Source: Ectocarpus siliculosus (taxonomy: Eukaryota; Sar; Phaeophyceae; Ectocarpales; Ectocarpaceae). From it: a stretch of 64,000 nt of DNA. The position numbers were made by a program, and so were the translations under genes. Location of the stretch: NCBI GenBank assembly GCA_000310025.1, contig FN649750.1, positions 4,441,696 through 4,505,695 of the forward strand, given 5' to 3'. Of this stretch, positions 22,095 through 34,900 are shown one piece after another; the first letter of the stretch is position 1; each line of letters begins with the position of its first letter. The notes under the pieces were generated by a model that was given only the letters and a program-made list of their open reading frames with translations, was not told where the DNA came from and made no database searches.

Positions 22095-22594
22095 GGTGTA
22101 GTTCAAGCGCGTTCAACTCTCTAGCATCGGCAGCAGCAGCAGCAGCAGCAGCAGCTCCTCTTCTCCCCTCCCCTCTCTGTGACCTCCCCCCTCCCTTTCT
22201 TCCTCTCTGGGAATTCGCTTCGGAGGAGCGCACGACACACCACGAACGATAGCCCACCTGCCCACCTGCCGCGCTGCCAGGCACGCGGAGCGCGCGGCGC
22301 TCTCAAAACGAGCCGCGGGGGAGTTATGGAGATCTGGATGTTTTTAGTAGGGGGGGGTTCAATCCGTCCCCCCCCTTCTGAATTCCGCACGCTGCAGTCC
22401 TGATCACACACACAGCCGTCGCCAGGGAGAGCGGGTCCGGCAAGCACTCACCCTCTTAGCGGGGGTATCATCTCTGTGTGGTGGCGTGTGTATAGCGGTA
22501 CTGGTCCATCAAACTCGTTGGCAGGTGTGTGTGTGATTTGTGGAGGTGTCGGTGGTTGAGCTACAAATACGCGTCGCGCCTGCTGTAAATCGTC
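22095..22594. promoter_or_regulatory. Divergent promoter interval between HSPA12-like and DENND6-like genes
   Basis: The two start codons (22094 minus and 22595 plus) are 500 bp apart and face away from each other, so both transcripts must start here unless untranslated exons lie further out. The interval is CT-rich with (CAG)8 at 22131-22155 in the probable 5' leader of the HSPA12-like gene, plus G and C runs at 22351-22375. No clear TATA box is seen. Confidence 0.65.
22131..22155. repeat. (CAG)8 microsatellite in 5' leader
   Basis: Perfect triplet repeat about 37-61 bases upstream of the HSPA12-like ATG, read as CTG/GCT in its transcript. Confidence 0.95.
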
Positions 22595-25500
22595 ATGGTT
22601 CCCTCGGGCTTGAGGGAGGCTGCAGCGGGAGGACCCAGGCCTAGGCGCTGCTCCCACGAGGAACAGCAGGGGCAGGACGGAGCCGGGTGGGTGCGATCGA
22701 TATGCGTGGCGACCTTCGACGTGGGCACCGGGCACACGCTTGAACAGGTGAACAACAACGATGCTCTGCTCTTCGCGGCTGCTTGTGTGTTTCCCAACGA
22801 TCGGCAAGTACACCCAAAGAGAGTGGATTGAGCCGGTATTTGTAGATACATATCGGCACCCACATTTCACCGTCGAACGAATGATGTGTGTGTTTCGCAG
22901 TGGTATCCAACAAGCTTTGGGAACCCTGCCGATGTTGAAGTGACCGCAAGGCGGCGCACACGCGTCTGCGATCGTGCGCCCCCCGCCCCCTCAGCGCTGC
23001 AGCAGCAGCACTGCTGGTCTAAAGAGCTCCAGTTGTTGGTCGGTACGTTGCGCGCCCAGTGGTTCCCACATGGATAGTACATCAACCAGAGTGGAAAAAG
23101 ACAACAGTACTGCTGTTGACTATTATTAATAGATTACTTTGGTCCCCATTTTTGCAGCAGACGACCCCGCCACCCGCGACGCTGGTTTGTAGCTAAATTC
23201 GTTAAAAATAGTTCAGCGGGCGGCCAATCTGGCGTTGCTGATGCAGCATGCAAGCAGGTACATAGAGAGAGAGATAGAGAGAGCACAACTATTTTAACGG
23301 TTCCGTATTCTACCCTCTGGGAAGAATATCCGAACCCATAGGTACGCATACCAGACCAGTTTGTGTGCTTGGCAAATCGCGTGCGTACTCCCAAGTAGCT
23401 GTCCGTACCCTGTCTCGCAGTAGGAGCGTTGAGAGCCCCCCTGCGGGTGTTACGACAAGCTGTGACGTGAACGGGGTCTCTTCATGCCTCTTGACAGGTT
23501 GTTGAACGTTGAAGGGGCCAGGCGCGGGCCTTGGGCCTACTTGTTAAATAGACACATTTTCGATTGCAAGAACAAATTCTTTGGAGACGAGCTTGATTCT
23601 GATAGATAGAATGCTTGGTACGCAAGCGGATCGTTGTTGTACTAAATACTGCTCGTCGTTTCTGTTCTGCTATCATGGTTACGCCCCCCACCACTTCAAA
23701 ACTGTAGCGTAGTCTATGGCATTTGTGTTACAGCAGTGGTATATGACTTGCGTACGAATGCGGCCCAAGCTTTCCTGGCGCGCCAAAGCTAGAGAATTTC
23801 AGAATTAGTTTAAAAAAGGGCGCCCCTTTCCTTCTAGTTAGTTATGCCTGCGTGCACACACGATATTTTATTGGGTTATTTGTCGTGCCCTTGCTTCTCA
23901 AATTACTTGTTAATTCACGTTCTGCTGACTAAATAGATGCCAAGGGAGCAGTTCTCCATGTTCTTGTGAAGCTTGTTGCAACGATCAATAGTCAGCGTAT
24001 TTGCTTTGAGGGGGGGCAGAATGTGTACGTTGGGAGGCCGAAGCTAAACGTCTTGTAAATGGACAACTGCTGTACGGTACACTCTTTCTGCAAGCTGGTA
24101 TGCATTTGCATACGCATACGCATACAGGGAGCAACTAGGCGCACAGCCGCCCCTGATGGAGTCTGTGGGGTACGCATAGGATCACGTGGGAGACTAAACT
24201 AACCTTGCTGGTATCTTGCTGTATGCCAAAATGTTTATGTTTAGGGTCGGTCTTAACGAAGAAATCAGATCTCGAAATCACATTTAGATACAATAAGAAT
24301 AAAAGAGCACAGATCTACCCAAATCCGGAAAGAAATGGCCTGTGTGTCTTACGGGAGATCTGCCAAATGGAAACGAATCTCTGCAGTCCACCGCGAACAA
24401 CTCGAGAGGTCCGCCGCTTGCCAACTGCGAGATTGCTGTTGTGACGTACTGTTTTGACGTGGTCACACGACATAGGGAGCTATCGCTCCCGAGAAGCACA
24501 CACCAAACGCGTACATGGCCTCTGTGCGGTACTGACACGATGTCTATGCATGTGACAGTTTGAATCGACCCTCGTCCGACGGAAAGCCGCCAATTCGTCT
24601 GTGCATTTGGAGTTCGACAACCCACAGGAGGTTACCCCACAGACCAACACATGCCACACACGTTTTTTTTCGGCACCAGTCACGTGCAACAACGATGCGC
24701 AGTCACCCTCCCCTTGGGTTGGCTTTTTGTGTTGTATTTATTTCTCTGTGCTCGGCGGTGGATGGAGTTCGTGTGGATGGGGGTAGGTGGGCACGCGTCG
24801 TGTATGCGAGTAGACCGTGGTCCCGCAACTATGGACGCTGTTCACCCAAATCAGGATCCGATTAAATGATTTCACCTTTTTTCAAATTCCGGCTTGGTTT
24901 TGGGTCGTCCTGTTTGAAGTCCTAAAGATTCGACGGGTTCCATAACATTTCAGCCAATCAACGAAAGAGTTCTGTGGATGTTCCGGTCTTAAAACAAAAT
25001 CTGAATGTGATTTCGACATCTGATGTCTTCGTTAAGACCGACCCTTAGATAGAACTGTTGCTTTATTTCGTTATTTCCAACCACCAGCTTTGGGACCCCT
25101 CTGATTGGCTGCGGTCTGCCGCGTTGTGAATCGAAATACATAATGTTTTGACACTTTGGCGCGTTAGCGCAACTGTCGGATGCTCGGGTACACAGAACGA
25201 TCTCGAGATGAGACGTCCCGTACGTGACACCCGTTCAACGTGCGTGTAGCAAGCAGCCGCAGCTCTCTATCGTTGCGTCAAGTTGACAAGAGTTACGGGC
25301 AATCTGAGCCGCTTTCCTTCTGCTGTGCTTGGGGGCGACCTATGCAGCAGGCAGCGAAACCAGAATTTTGGCTCACCCCGCCTTAAAAAAATTCGCAAAA
25401 CAACCACCCTAGGCTTAGCCCTTCAGGCAAAGCAATGGCCGTGTAGAGTTGCCGATGCCATGCCTGCTTCAACGGCTGGCGTGGGAGTGTTAGGCTGACT

Positions 25501-25897
25501 GGAGGCCCCGCTGCTGTGACATCTTTTCATGATATCTTCATCTTACCATGCGGTCTTTATCCTACCCATGAGATTTTGTTTTGTTGCCATGAGATCTCCA
25601 TCTACCTTGAGATATTTATTGTACCATGAGATATTTTTCCTACCAATAGATGTTTCTCTTACCTTGAGATGTTGCACGGCCCGCGACACGCTATGCTACG
25701 CTATGCTACGCTATGCTACGCTTTGCGCGTGGTATGTCCGGACCCGTTTCGTGGCGATGAAGGTGTACCCCCCGGACAGCCTGGATGACGGAGATCGCCA
25801 GAGGATTCGGATGCTGGCAATGCCCGACTGCAACACCACGCAGATAGGGGATTGTTTCTATTGCTTCCGGTGGGCAAAGGGGAAGACAGCGTGTCGC

Positions 25898-25954
<57 letters not shown>

Positions 25955-28900
25955 CCTCGTTCGAAAACTGCTGCTACGATACGTTGTGTATTAGGCCGTA
26001 GGGCCGAAGACGAAGCATCGTAGCCCGAACATGGTAGACTGTACATGTATGGGTGACGGCATAGGCGGCGGTTGGCCACTGCGTTGACGCTCACGCGTCT
26101 CCGCGCCCGCCCGTATCTTTGATGTCAAGCTGCTTGGCTCTGTAGATCGACACTGATTACTGTAGCCCCAGTTTGACATAACATGCCAAGCAACAACCAC
26201 ATGCGCATTTCGCAGTTCTATCCCCGATGACCGTCTCGGACACCATATATGCATGCCTTGGGTTATCTCATGCTGGGGTACCGTGGAACGGTCTGCGGGC
26301 GGTCGACGGAACGGTCTACGGAATGGTCCCCTGATCTTTTGTCGCTCCTCTCCGCTCCCCCTGCCGCCGCCGCCGCCTCAGGACGCGAAAGTCGCACAGG
26401 ATGCCCTTGATGAGCTCCTCTCTGCTGGACCAGACGTTCGAGTACTGCTACGCGTTCTTCAGGCAGGAGCGAAACGAGGTATGCGTAGGCTTACGGTCAG
26501 GGCGGTCGGGTTATTCACAGAGCAAGAGCGTGAGCTTGTAGGTCGCTTTCGTGAGGGTTAGAGGTTAGAAGCAGGTGGGTGAGGGTTCTACGGGCAAGGA
26601 GGCAGACCGCGTAGGCGATTTTGCCGACTGTTACATGGCGACTCTTCGTGCAAAGCGGTGGTCATCTGACGCTTCAAGTACATACGTCAAACACGCGTCC
26701 TTCTTTCAAGACCACGAGATGAGCCGTGCTCGCTGCTGCTTCCTCACGTCTGGGAACAAGCGCGTTGTTGCGCAGACCTCGGCCTCTGCTTGTGATCTTG
26801 CGGCAGGCAGCTCAGCAGTCATGACACCCCCAGGTTGAGATGGTGCTCCAGCTACCTCAAGCAATCATGAATTTCCTTCGGTCTATGCTGCAGGGGCAGA
26901 CCAGCTGGACCAGTATTTGCTGGGCAAGTTTTCGCGGTGGACAGATGCTCACATGGCCGACATCCATCGTGCACCATGAAAGGGTTGCTGTTGGATTGCG
27001 CGTCGCCCCTTGTGTCCTGTCAGAAAGACGATAGCAAATTAGTCATGCTCTGCTGTGTCAAGAGTGTGCGGTACCTTCATTTGTCTCAAGGGTCGATCGA
27101 TTCTCTCTCCGTTGTACATGGGCGAATGGCGCGCGCTTCACCTTCACCCCTCGATTCCGAGCGTTCATGTAGTTTTTTTTGTTGTAGGCTGTTGTTGTTG
27201 TGTTTGCCAGTTGACTTGTTGACCCCTATGTTCTCCCTCCCTTCCTCTCTCCGTGCAGGAGTGCGCCCGTGGCATGTTCCAGAAGTCGGTCGTCGTCGTG
27301 AGCCGCTATCCTTACGTCAACCTATTCGAACGCCTGGTGAAGGTGAGGTTTCTTCGTCTTGTTTGGTTCTTCCAAACAACCTACCCGTGTACATATGCAT
27401 GCCTCATCGGAAGCGTTTCGTCGACCGTTGTCATGTGTGTGTGTTTTATTGTGGTGTTGTGTTGTGGTTTCGTCCGTGCTTTGCTTTTTTTTCCGAGTGT
27501 CAGGGGGGCATGCCCCACCCAGTGGTCTCTAAAGTTCGTGTCATAAATATCTAGACGGGGTCAGTCATCTTCGGCTACAACCATAGTCCGTCCATTCGCG
27601 TGCATCTCATGCATGTGCCCCCTCCAATGCGTCCTCCAGGTGATCGGGCCGCTTTACTTCACTCACGGATCGGCAGTCTTGGAGGCTGTATTTTCGTCTT
27701 TCGAAGACTGGCCCGCGCCCTGCCCGGGATCCCTATGCCCCCTGCCATTCCTAGGGGAGACCGTCATGTTCCAGGTCCCCGACATCGACATGCCTCCACA
27801 GGTGGCCTCCAACTACAGGTACCACCGCGGGGTTCACCTCTGTGCCTCCTGGTCTAGGGCTCGAGTGGTGAGCTTGACGCGCACCCTCAGCGGCTGCGGC
27901 AGCATCAACTCCGGCTTCCCGATTTCCGGCGGCAGCCCGGGCTCTTGCCGCAAGGGCGTTGGGCCGTCGCCTTTGGAAGACCCCGAAGGCGGTGGCGGGG
28001 AGGAGGAGGAGCAGCAGCATCCCGTTAGCAGACGAGGAAGCACCGGAGTTGGCGCAGACTCTGCCAGCGCCGGCGCCCCCGCGGATGGCGGTGGCAGCGT
28101 CAAAGATCCCCCCCCCCTGTCAGGCGGCGGCCCGCCTCGAAGCGGTAACCCCGCGAGCGCCGACGGTGCGAGCGTTTGTTTGCAGGGCGCGGGAAGGCGA
28201 CCATTCGCCGGTGCCGCCCTCGACGATGACGGCGCCCCCGCCTCCTCCCCCCCCCACCGGAAGAACACCTGCGGAACCCCCACGGGCGAGAGTAATGGCC
28301 AGGAGGGTTGGGGTGCGGTCCAGGCTAGGCGGACGCCGTCGCCGGGGGGCGGCGGGGGCGGGGGGGCGTTTTGGAACGGATCGTGTGGTAGCCCGGGGGG
28401 GCTCACGTCTCCCGGATTCCGGCTTTCGGCGGGTGAGGCGCTCGGGGAAGGAGGCCTGCCGCCGGGAATGCGGGCGGGGGGGCACGGGAGATCGTCTTTC
28501 GGCGCCGGTTCTATGGCTTCCGTGATTTGCGAAAGTCCGTCGGAGGTGAGGGGAAATTTTTGCCCTGGTTGGGGGGGGCATGCGTCGGCCGAAGGGAGGA
28601 GTATTGCTGCTGAGAGTTTGGCAAGGGAGCGGCGCTGCCTGTTTGTACAGTGTTGAACGTGTGGGAGGTGATTGTGGAATTCCTGGTCCGTTTGCTGAAT
28701 CAGGTGAGGGTAAGGCGAAACATTTCATGCAGCAGTCTGCTCATTCGGTCTCTCTGACGTTTTGCAGCTCTTCTACGTTTATGGGGGGGGTGTAACGATG
28801 CGCTTGTCCTGCTGTGGTGTATCCGTCCGCTGGCTCTGGACTGATGACGGGTAGTTCCTTCTGCTGTCTCGAACCCACACAATGACAGCAGTTGCTTGCT

Positions 28901-31900
28901 CGAGGTCGACGTGCGTTGTAGTATGTAATGACGCGACTTGCCGAGCTCCAGTGATCGACACGATCGATAGCGGGAAAGAAGTGTGGCGCCCCTGGTTGGG
29001 GTTAAGCTTAAGCCGCAGTCGACTCGCACGGGAAGGAGTGGCTCTTCGATTATTGCGCGAGACCCAGACCGAACAGCTGGGCACCTTACGTTGTGCATTT
29101 GTGAACAGCAGTGCGGTGTGCAGGAGGTACCAAAGGGTACTTACTCACTTGAAAGCTTTGCTGTTGGTCGAACGCAAAGTATGCGTGTCAGTCCTGGATA
29201 GAGTAGGTAGCACAATTACTGCTACAAGTACAGTAGGCTGTGGAAGACTTTGACAACGCGGACTATCATTGCCCCACGGACAGCAGCCTTCCAACAGGTG
29301 CGCGACTGACGGCTCACGACCCGCCGTCCCGTCCCGCTCTCCGTACGCGTACCGGTTGCCGCTAACAGAACTGGTTGGCCACACCGCGAAGCGGAAGCAC
29401 GCCAATCTTGACTCTGGACGGCAGGGCCGGGTCGAACCTTGCGCAGAGTTGCTACTACGTTGCCGACCAGGATAGCGAAGAGGACGACGAGGACGAAGAC
29501 ATGGGCGAACGCTTCGCGCTCGAGGAGGAAGGCTGGCAGGGAGAGCGGTGGGTGGAGAACGGTGGAGGCGACCAAAGCGCCGTCGGACAGGCCGCGGGGG
29601 GGCGGGAGGATGCGGGGGCGGGTGGGGGCGACGGGCGGGATGCCGGAGTGCGAGAAGGGGAGGGTAGCGCCGGCGAAACGATGCTGGAGAATGGACGCCA
29701 ATCAGAGGTGGCGGCCCCGGCGGGCTTGCCAGTAGCAGGGGACCGGTCAGATGCCCCGAGACACGCAGCAGCTACGGGCGACCAGCCAGAGACGGTCACA
29801 GGTGTTGATGGCAGCGTCAACGTGAGTGGTCGTGCACCCGCAGCGGCAAGTACTGCCGCCGCCGCTGCTATGGATGCTGCAACCGCTGCTGCGGCAACCG
29901 CCGCCGCCGCTGCCGCCGCTGCCACTCATGCCGCCGTGAGACAGGCTCGCCAGACCGACCAACCTGCTGCTGCTGATGCTGCTGCTTCTCCGTCTCGAGC
30001 ATCTTCCGCCTCCGCATCGGCAGCTCCGCGTACGACGAAACCCGGTGCCTCTTCCTCCAGGGGTCGCGCCACGAGCCTATCACCACCGCGATCCGCTGCT
30101 CCCCACAGCCTCGCGGCCGTGAAGCCGAGCAAGACACCGAACCCCAGGTCCACGGGCGCTTGGTCTGCCCTCCGCGCCTGGGCGGACACCGCGCCGGAAG
30201 ACCCGTGGGACGTCCCGGCACCGCTAGAGTTGCCCGCGGCGCTCGCGGGGAAGGAGTCGACGGCTGCGGCTGCGGCCGTCGCGGAGTCGATCCGTCGTGA
30301 AGGTAGCGGCGGCGGTAGCGGCCAGGAGACTTTGTTGACGTTGCCCGGTAGGGTTAAAGCACAGGGCGGCGGCGGCGGCGGCGCGGAAGCGAAGGCGCTC
30401 TCGAGGTCGGTGCCGGCGGCGGCACCGGCACCGGGGCTGCAGACCACCGCGGGCGACGAGGCCAGCAGCCGGGAGGACTCTTCTGGTTCTGGTTCTGATT
30501 CGGCGCCGAAGAGAGGGGTGGGCATCGTTGCTGCCGGAAATGGGAATGGTGCCGTGGGCACAGCGAAACCCAGGGAGGCGTCAAATGGAGGACGCGCCTT
30601 GCCGGGTGCGGACCTGCAGCGTTCGAAACACGTTGCTGCTGCTGCCGCTCCTGCTGCTGCTGCCGCTGCTGCTAGTGGTGTCATCCGCAAAGACCTGCGG
30701 GCAGGAGCGCCAAGGGGAGTACCAAGCTCGGCAGGTGCCTTTGCCGCGCCGCCGGAGGAGACGGGGCCCGTAGCGCCTGGAGGGGTGCGGGGCTCGACTG
30801 CCGGAGAGGAGGAAGGCGGAGGAGTTTTGTCGCTGCTAACGACGGCAACCGCTGGGGGTTTCGCGGTTGGAGGTAGTGGGGTGGGTGTTCCTGGGGCTTT
30901 CATCACGGCGGAGGCGGAAGCCGTGGCGGTCACGGGTAAGACGCGTGACGGCGGTGGCTGCGTCCAGGGCAAGAGAGACGATACGGGTGTGGGTGCCGTT
31001 GAGGGTAAGGATATAGAGGGCGAGGGCGACGACTCCGGTAGGCAGCTCGCTAGGAGGGGCTCTTCCAGCAGCTCGGTGTTCGGGAGAGAGGGACGCGCGT
31101 CGACGTTCCACAGGTCCGGCAGCCCGGATAACAGGAACGTCCAGATTCACCGCACCGCCAGGTGTGTACAACATGTGTGTACAATGTGGTCACTTCGCCG
31201 TGCCGCCCGGTGGCCATCATTTCGCGTGTTTTGCAGCAAGACTCGAAGAGGTAGGACTGTGTCAATTGCACGCGACACGCTGGTGTAGTGGGCCGTACCG
31301 TAGCGTGCGATATCGCTTTTGTCGCGACTTGCCAAAGTAGGTACGGACTGAAGTCCTACTGTGACAGCAGCGCCCCGCACTGTCGGCGTCGTGTTGCTCT
31401 GTCGGCCTTGGTGGTTCGATTGTCCTCACGTACAATTATAGGTGCTTGGGCCGGATGCGGACATGCTGCTGTACCGGGCGATCTGTTGTATTACTATCGT
31501 TGCTCATTCTTGTCCGCCTTACCCCCCTGGTTTTCCGTGCGGAATAGCAGCAGTTGCTTGCCACGACGGATCAAGAAACAAACCTCCTGTTTTGGCCGTG
31601 GGCGCCTGTTTCGCTTGTATTTGTAAAAGGTTGAACAGCTGCCGTGCTTGACAATTGACGCGAGAACGTTTTTTTTTCCGTTGGTGGGAACCCTCATTGC
31701 TCGAAACCTTCCGTATCCCTGTGCCAACCCGGAGGTGCTGCCGTTGTTTGTCCACCGAGGTTGTGTGCGCGATACCGCATGACGGCAGATTGGCTGTTTC
31801 CTCTCGTTGGTTTTCAAGTCGTGAACTCTCTCACTCCGTTCCAGCACTCACGCGCCGCAACCCATTCACCCATGGCACCTCCCTGTCTCACGGTTTTGCA

Positions 31901-34900
31901 GACCTATGCACACGGTACATCCTACAAACCCAGGCACTTGTACGGATGCCGAGTGCGAATTTCAACATCCCGAGGTAGCACGTCATCACCTTCACCAAGT
32001 GTTGGCCGTCTCACTCTCTTTCCCCGCTATGAAAACCCCTTCGGCCCAACCCTCCAACCATTCGACCCAACCATCCAACCATTCGGCCCAACAGCAACTT
32101 GCGAGCAGGCCGTTCACCCTTCGCCGAGATGCTCCTGGCGGACGAAGCCCGCTTTAGAGCCAAGCAGGGCCTCTTCCAGAGCATCGGGCTGTACAGCATC
32201 TTCGGCAAGAAGCTTGTCGAGCACCTGTGGCTCTTGTGGGAGCTGGTGCTCACGGGGGGGCCGACCCTCGTGCTGGGGTCTAGCGTGGGGGCGTCGTCGG
32301 CGGCGATTCTTGGGATGGTACGTAACCACGGTTTTGGTCCATATGTTTTTTGTCTTGGCCTTGCCGTGTAGCCGTAGCCATAGTATATGGGGCGTCGGCG
32401 TCGGCGACCATTGTTGGGATGGTATGATGGTATGCACCGCGGTTCGTATCCATACTTCGCCTTGCCGAAGTAGCCGTAGTTCATGGGGCGTCGGCGTCAG
32501 CGACCGTTCTTGGGGTGGTTTGTGGTACGGTTTGTGCCCATGTTTTCATCTGCGACTTTGCTTGTAGCCGTGATTTATTGGGCGTCGTCGTCGTCGTCGA
32601 CCCTTCTTGGATTGTACGGTTTTTCTCGCGGTGTGGTCGTGGCTTCTTGGGCGTCGTCGTCGTTGGCCTTTCGTGGCATGGTACGGTTTTAGTCCATATT
32701 CTTGTCTACGCTTGCCGTATGTCCGTAGTTGATCTGGGGCGCCGTCATGGGGCGACCATTCTTGAATTGTACGGTATTTATCCAAAATTTCCGCTGCGCC
32801 TCGCGGTGTCGCCGTGGCTTATCGGGCCTCGTCAACGGCGGACATTCTAGGATGGTACGGTTTCTCGGCGGCCACTCTTGGGATGGTCCTCGCCAATCGT
32901 CGGCCACTCTCGGCTGGTTAGCTTTCGCTCTCATTGCTGTTCGGAAATAGGGTGTTCTTGTATACCACGTCTCAAGAGGGTTGTGAGTCCCAACCGACCG
33001 ATCGTTGTCTCCTGAGAAAGCGTGCAAAAGTCTGATTTTCTCGTGCTTTCAATGCCTGCGGTACGCGTGGCGTTTTTCTTGCGGGTGGGACAGGTGAGCC
33101 TCGCTTCCCCGGTGTACTACGGAGGGGACTTCCGGCCGCACTTCACTACCTTCGACCCGGACTACCGTGAGATCGTCGCCGCCCACGACAAAGTCAGCAA
33201 GCAGCAGATGTGGGGGTAAGCAAACAAGCAAGCAAGCAAGCAGCCTACAATGATAATATTACTTTTTCATGAAAAGTTATATTTATCGCAGGTATACTTT
33301 TTCATGGTATGATACCATGGCATTGTGCCGGTTGTATACTTTTTGTTGATGGTTGGCGGTTTCTGAACGCATCTTTTTCTGTTGACGTGTTTTTTTGTGG
33401 TTTTCAGGCGTATGTATTTTCGTGGTTGCTTTTTTGTTGTGTCCTCGTCCGTGGGTTAACAGCAGTTGGTTCAGGTCTGACTGCCACCGATCAGACCGTG
33501 GGTTGCGCGTCCTTCAATGTGAGGTAGCGCAAGTGGTTGAGCCGACGGGCGTATTTAGTTTTCGGTGACAAAATTAGCATGTGATTCGTCCGAGTTCATG
33601 AGGCACCCCTCCGAAGATGCGTGACGCCCCTCACGAAAGTGCATGGTGTGGTGTCGCCTGCTGCTGCACATGGCACCTATTTTCCACAACGACGTTCGTA
33701 ATTTATATTGGCTGCATTGATTGATGCTGGCGGCGTAAGGGGGGAGTAGTGAGACAAAGAGCGGTCGGAAACACTTCCACTGTCCACCAATACTGGCCTA
33801 ATGGATACCTTGTCTACGGGAACAATGATTTGGGATGCCTCCAAGCACCCGGTGTGCAAGTTAGGGTGCCAGGCCTAACCTCTAGGAGGTTGTGATTGGC
33901 CCATATGTTCCTTTTCGCTTCCCAGGTCCTCGGTTCTAGGCGTACCCGCGGCAGGGTCTGCGGCGGGCGCCGGGGGCGGGTTTCCTAGCCTCCTGCTAGG
34001 CGTTATTAATCCGATCTTCCTCAGGACCTTGTCAAGGTAAGGTATATACGACATTCGATTGCATTTTCGTTCTTAGAAAGATATATTTTTTTTTCGTGCG
34101 GTTGTGCTGTTAAACTGCAATTCCCTTTGTTTCAGGCAATCGTAGCCTTCAGGTCAATTCTAGAACTGTTGCGTTGTGCTGATTGAGGGTGTTGGGTGTG
34201 GAGGGGATGAGTGGTGAGTGGCTGCTGCTATTGCAGATGCACCCAGCGTCGAAACGCTCGTATGGCCATTTGCCAGTAACTCTCTCGTCTCTGCAACCGT
34301 CGTCAAGTCTCCACCGAGTCGTTCACCACCACCCGCAATTTGAAGCATCTTTTGAAACCAAACCGCTGCATCAACCCATGGCTTGAAACTTGGAAAGTAC
34401 CGACCCTTGACATTTGCCACGTACCATGAAACGAACCATGAAAAGAACTGGGCAACGAACGAATGAGTGGTGTTGCTGTGGGAACCATGGAATGGACTAA
34501 GTACATTAGCAACGGAATAAAAGACTCCGTATTATGAATGGACTATTGAGTTCAAGATATGCGACGGAATATGTTTGGTCCTTATCATTCAGCGACCCGT
34601 GGAATAATCCGTGTGATTTCCCGTTTTCCTCGGAATGGATCCTTCCCCCGAACAGGTGGCCGAACGCGATCGTGCTGCCTGGAGCGCCTGGCAGAAGCCC
34701 CACCGCCGGCAAGGCTGGGTTCCACAAGCTTCAGAAAAACCTCTCTGAGGAAGCCCCCTGCGGCAGTCCCAAGTGAGACCAAGATAAGACGCGGCGATAA
34801 GCCTCAACGGCGCGCTTGGATGCGCACGCACCTTGGCGCAAGAGTTGCACGATTGGGGTGACTACAAGTACAGCGTGCATTTTTTTTCGTGTGGCCGCGG

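Noticed and set aside
27959-28525. Alternative plus-strand Pro/Arg-rich frame in DENND6-like exon 5
   Set aside because: The chosen frame is the one entered in phase from exon 4 and leaving at a strong donor; the other is open because of GC content.
29455-30972. Long minus-strand open frames (348 and 156 aa) opposite DENND6-like exon 6
   Set aside because: They mirror the GC-rich Ala/Ser coding strand; no start context, splice sites or domains.
32370-32900. Several open frames (107-157 aa, both strands) within the intron 7 array
   Set aside because: They are translations of the junction-derived repeat units, not genes.
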